The translations under genes and the position numbers were made by a program. From Winogradskyella sp. MH6 (GTDB taxonomy: Bacteria > Bacteroidota > Bacteroidia > Flavobacteriales > Flavobacteriaceae): a DNA stretch of 64,000 nucleotides. The notes beneath the pieces are model-generated. The model saw nothing but the letters and a program-made list of their open reading frames with translations. It searched no databases and had not been told where the DNA came from. The DNA is taken from the NCBI RefSeq assembly GCF_022810765.1, contig NZ_CP094494.1, forward strand, positions 3,286,001 through 3,350,000, read 5' to 3'. Below, piece by piece: positions 62,844 through 64,000 of this stretch. Numbering within the stretch: the first letter of the stretch is position 1; every line of letters starts with the position of its first letter.

Positions 62844-64000
62844 TTATTCCAAAAAGCGATAATAAGCACATTTTAAATACGCTCCTTCAGGAAACGTAAC
62901 AGGATGGTCTATATCGTGCTTGGTCTTTAAAACGGTATCATATAACCTCCCTTGTGCATTTAATGCGTTTTGATTTAAATCAAAAAACGATTGAGCTGTT
63001 ACTCTAGATGAACAAGAGGCTAACACTAACAACCCTTTTTTTGCGGTAAGTTTTTCTCCTAATTCCGCTAGTTGTTTGTACTTCTTTTTTGCCAACTCTA
63101 TTTCGCTCTGTTGCTTGGCAAAACTTGGTGGATCTATAACAACTACATCAAAGGTCTTTTTGTGTTTAATAAGATTTTCCATTTCTTGAAAGGCATCTCC
63201 AGAAATGGTTTTGTGGATTCCGGAATACGCATTCAATTTTCCATTTTCTCTGGCAACATCCAATGCTTGCCTACTAATATCTAAGCTTGTAACTTCTGTT
63301 GCTCCATTGGCTAACGCATGTACAGAAAATCCACCTGCATATGAAAACACATCTAAAACTGTTTTCCCCTTACTTAGCTCGCCTACTCTTTTCCTATTGG
63401 CTCTATGATCTAGGAAATAACCTGTTTTATGACCTTTTAAAACATTTGCAGAAAAACGAACACCATGTTCAATAAATTCAACAACTTCGTTTTTAAGCTT
63501 GCCGTAAACCACTTCACCATCTGTAAAATTATGATGTTTGCTGTTTTCTAATTGTCGGCTTAATCGCAGTACTATGGTTTCAGATTTTGAGGTCATTTGA
63601 AGACTTTCTAAAATCCATTGTAGATATGGCAACCATATTTCGGAATACAGTTTTACCACTAAAACTTTATCATAAACATCAGCAATTAAACCTGGAAAGC
63701 CATCATTTTCACCAAATAATAATCTGTAGCTATTGGTTTTGGTTTTTAGAAGTTCTTGGCGTTTTTGGTAAGCGGCTTCTATTTTATGTTGAAAAAACTC
63801 TGAACTAACAATAGCTTTTGTCTGCGCATTATGAATGATCTTAATACGTATTGGCGAATTTGCATCATACAAACCTATGCCAATAACTTTATTCTTATTC
63901 TTGCTAAAAATAATAGCTAAATCGCCTGTTTTGGCATCGTCATTAATCTTTACAATGCTATTAGAAAACACCCAAGGATGACCTTTTACCACAGATTGCT
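62844..64000 (-). CDS. class I SAM-dependent rRNA methyltransferase, RlmI-like (cut by window edge)
   Basis: The frame is open from the stop at 62844 to the right edge. The first standard start in the window (GTG at 63992) would begin at VKGHPWVFS, in the middle of the PUA domain, so the real start lies beyond 64000. The visible part has the PUA-like start, SAM motif VLDVFSYAGGFSVHALANGA, and the catalytic VVIDPPSFAK with LASCSS. This class methylates cytosine-5 in 23S rRNA (RlmI) or related positions. Confidence 0.9.
   Translation of the reverse strand, partial: QSVVKGHPWVFSNSIVKINDDAKTGDLAIIFSKNKNKVIGIGLYDANSPIRIKIIHNAQTKAIVSSEFFQHKIEAAYQKRQELLKTKTNSYRLLFGENDGFPGLIADVYDKVLVVKLYSEIWLPYLQWILESLQMTSKSETIVLRLSRQLENSKHHNFTDGEVVYGKLKNEVVEFIEHGVRFSANVLKGHKTGYFLDHRANRKRVGELSKGKTVLDVFSYAGGFSVHALANGATEVTSLDISRQALDVARENGKLNAYSGIHKTISGDAFQEMENLIKHKKTFDVVVIDPPSFAKQQSEIELAKKKYKQLAELGEKLTAKKGLLVLASCSSRVTAQSFFDLNQNALNAQGRLYDTVLKTKHDIDHPVTFPEGAYLKCAYYRFLE

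Overview
The window is a 64 kb piece of a low-GC chromosome from a member of the Bacteroidetes, most likely family Flavobacteriaceae (marine clade). The support is a type IX secretion C-terminal sorting domain, the Bacteroidetes -33/-7 promoter form (TTTG ... TAnnTTTG), near absence of Shine-Dalgarno sites, a GyrA with Thr82/Asp86 as in Flavobacterium, many 'SP..AQ' signal peptides and short lipobox lipoproteins, and flavobacterial REP-like intergenic repeats. I cannot name the genus. Both edges cut genes: an NAD(P)H-dependent oxidoreductase at the left and an RlmI-type rRNA methyltransferase at the right. No gap between genes exceeds 300 bases, and I see no phage, IS element, CRISPR or rRNA.

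Layout. 1-10 kb: an MccB-like carboxyltransferase, a glycolytic cluster on the minus strand (pfkA, gap, N-acetylglucosamine kinase-like, mgsA) and a giant TamB. 10-17 kb: plus-strand tsaD, a COX1-like mini-protein, a parvulin PPIase, rsmE, DUF4159, a SpoU methyltransferase, an AI-2E family transporter and a THUMP-like methyltransferase. 17-18.3 kb: an orphan protein and a Ser-Pro-Arg tRNA operon. 18-33 kb: a PgpH-type HD hydrolase, thiolase, NlpC/P60 peptidase, TPR protein, gyrA, clpC, a small STAS-like protein, hutH, nnr and a GNAT enzyme. 33-38 kb: a T9SS cargo protein, holA, an HsdR-N nuclease-like protein, a glycosyltransferase and an OmpA lipoprotein.

38-57 kb is a menaquinone region on the minus strand: a hotdog thioesterase, menF, menD, DUF2853, a CvfB-like protein, menB, menA, an UlaG-like hydrolase, then menC, a CPBP protease and menE. 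Together these cover chorismate to demethylmenaquinone except the MenH step; the final methylation (MenG/UbiE) is also not here. The series is interrupted at 41.1-47.3 kb by an accessory block: a sterol-desaturase-like enzyme and SDR on the plus strand, and a minus-strand set (TPR-S41 peptidase lipoprotein, YceI lipoprotein, unknown secreted protein) facing a membrane-anchored winged-helix regulator. 57-61 kb is the most accessory part, with REP-like repeats on both sides of a GNAT gene, a Rid-family lipoprotein, and a TerB-like/PH-like protein framed by inverted repeats.

The observations I would follow first are: the single-pass membrane transcription factor with three periplasmic cysteines and 11-bp-phased direct repeats in its divergent promoter; the free-standing COX1 helix X-XII mimic with one haem ligand replaced; the TamB gene whose obvious N-terminus has no standard start codon; the orphan nuclease-like protein beside the tRNA operon; and the cassette-like TerB/PH gene. 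Most of the rest is ordinary core genome.
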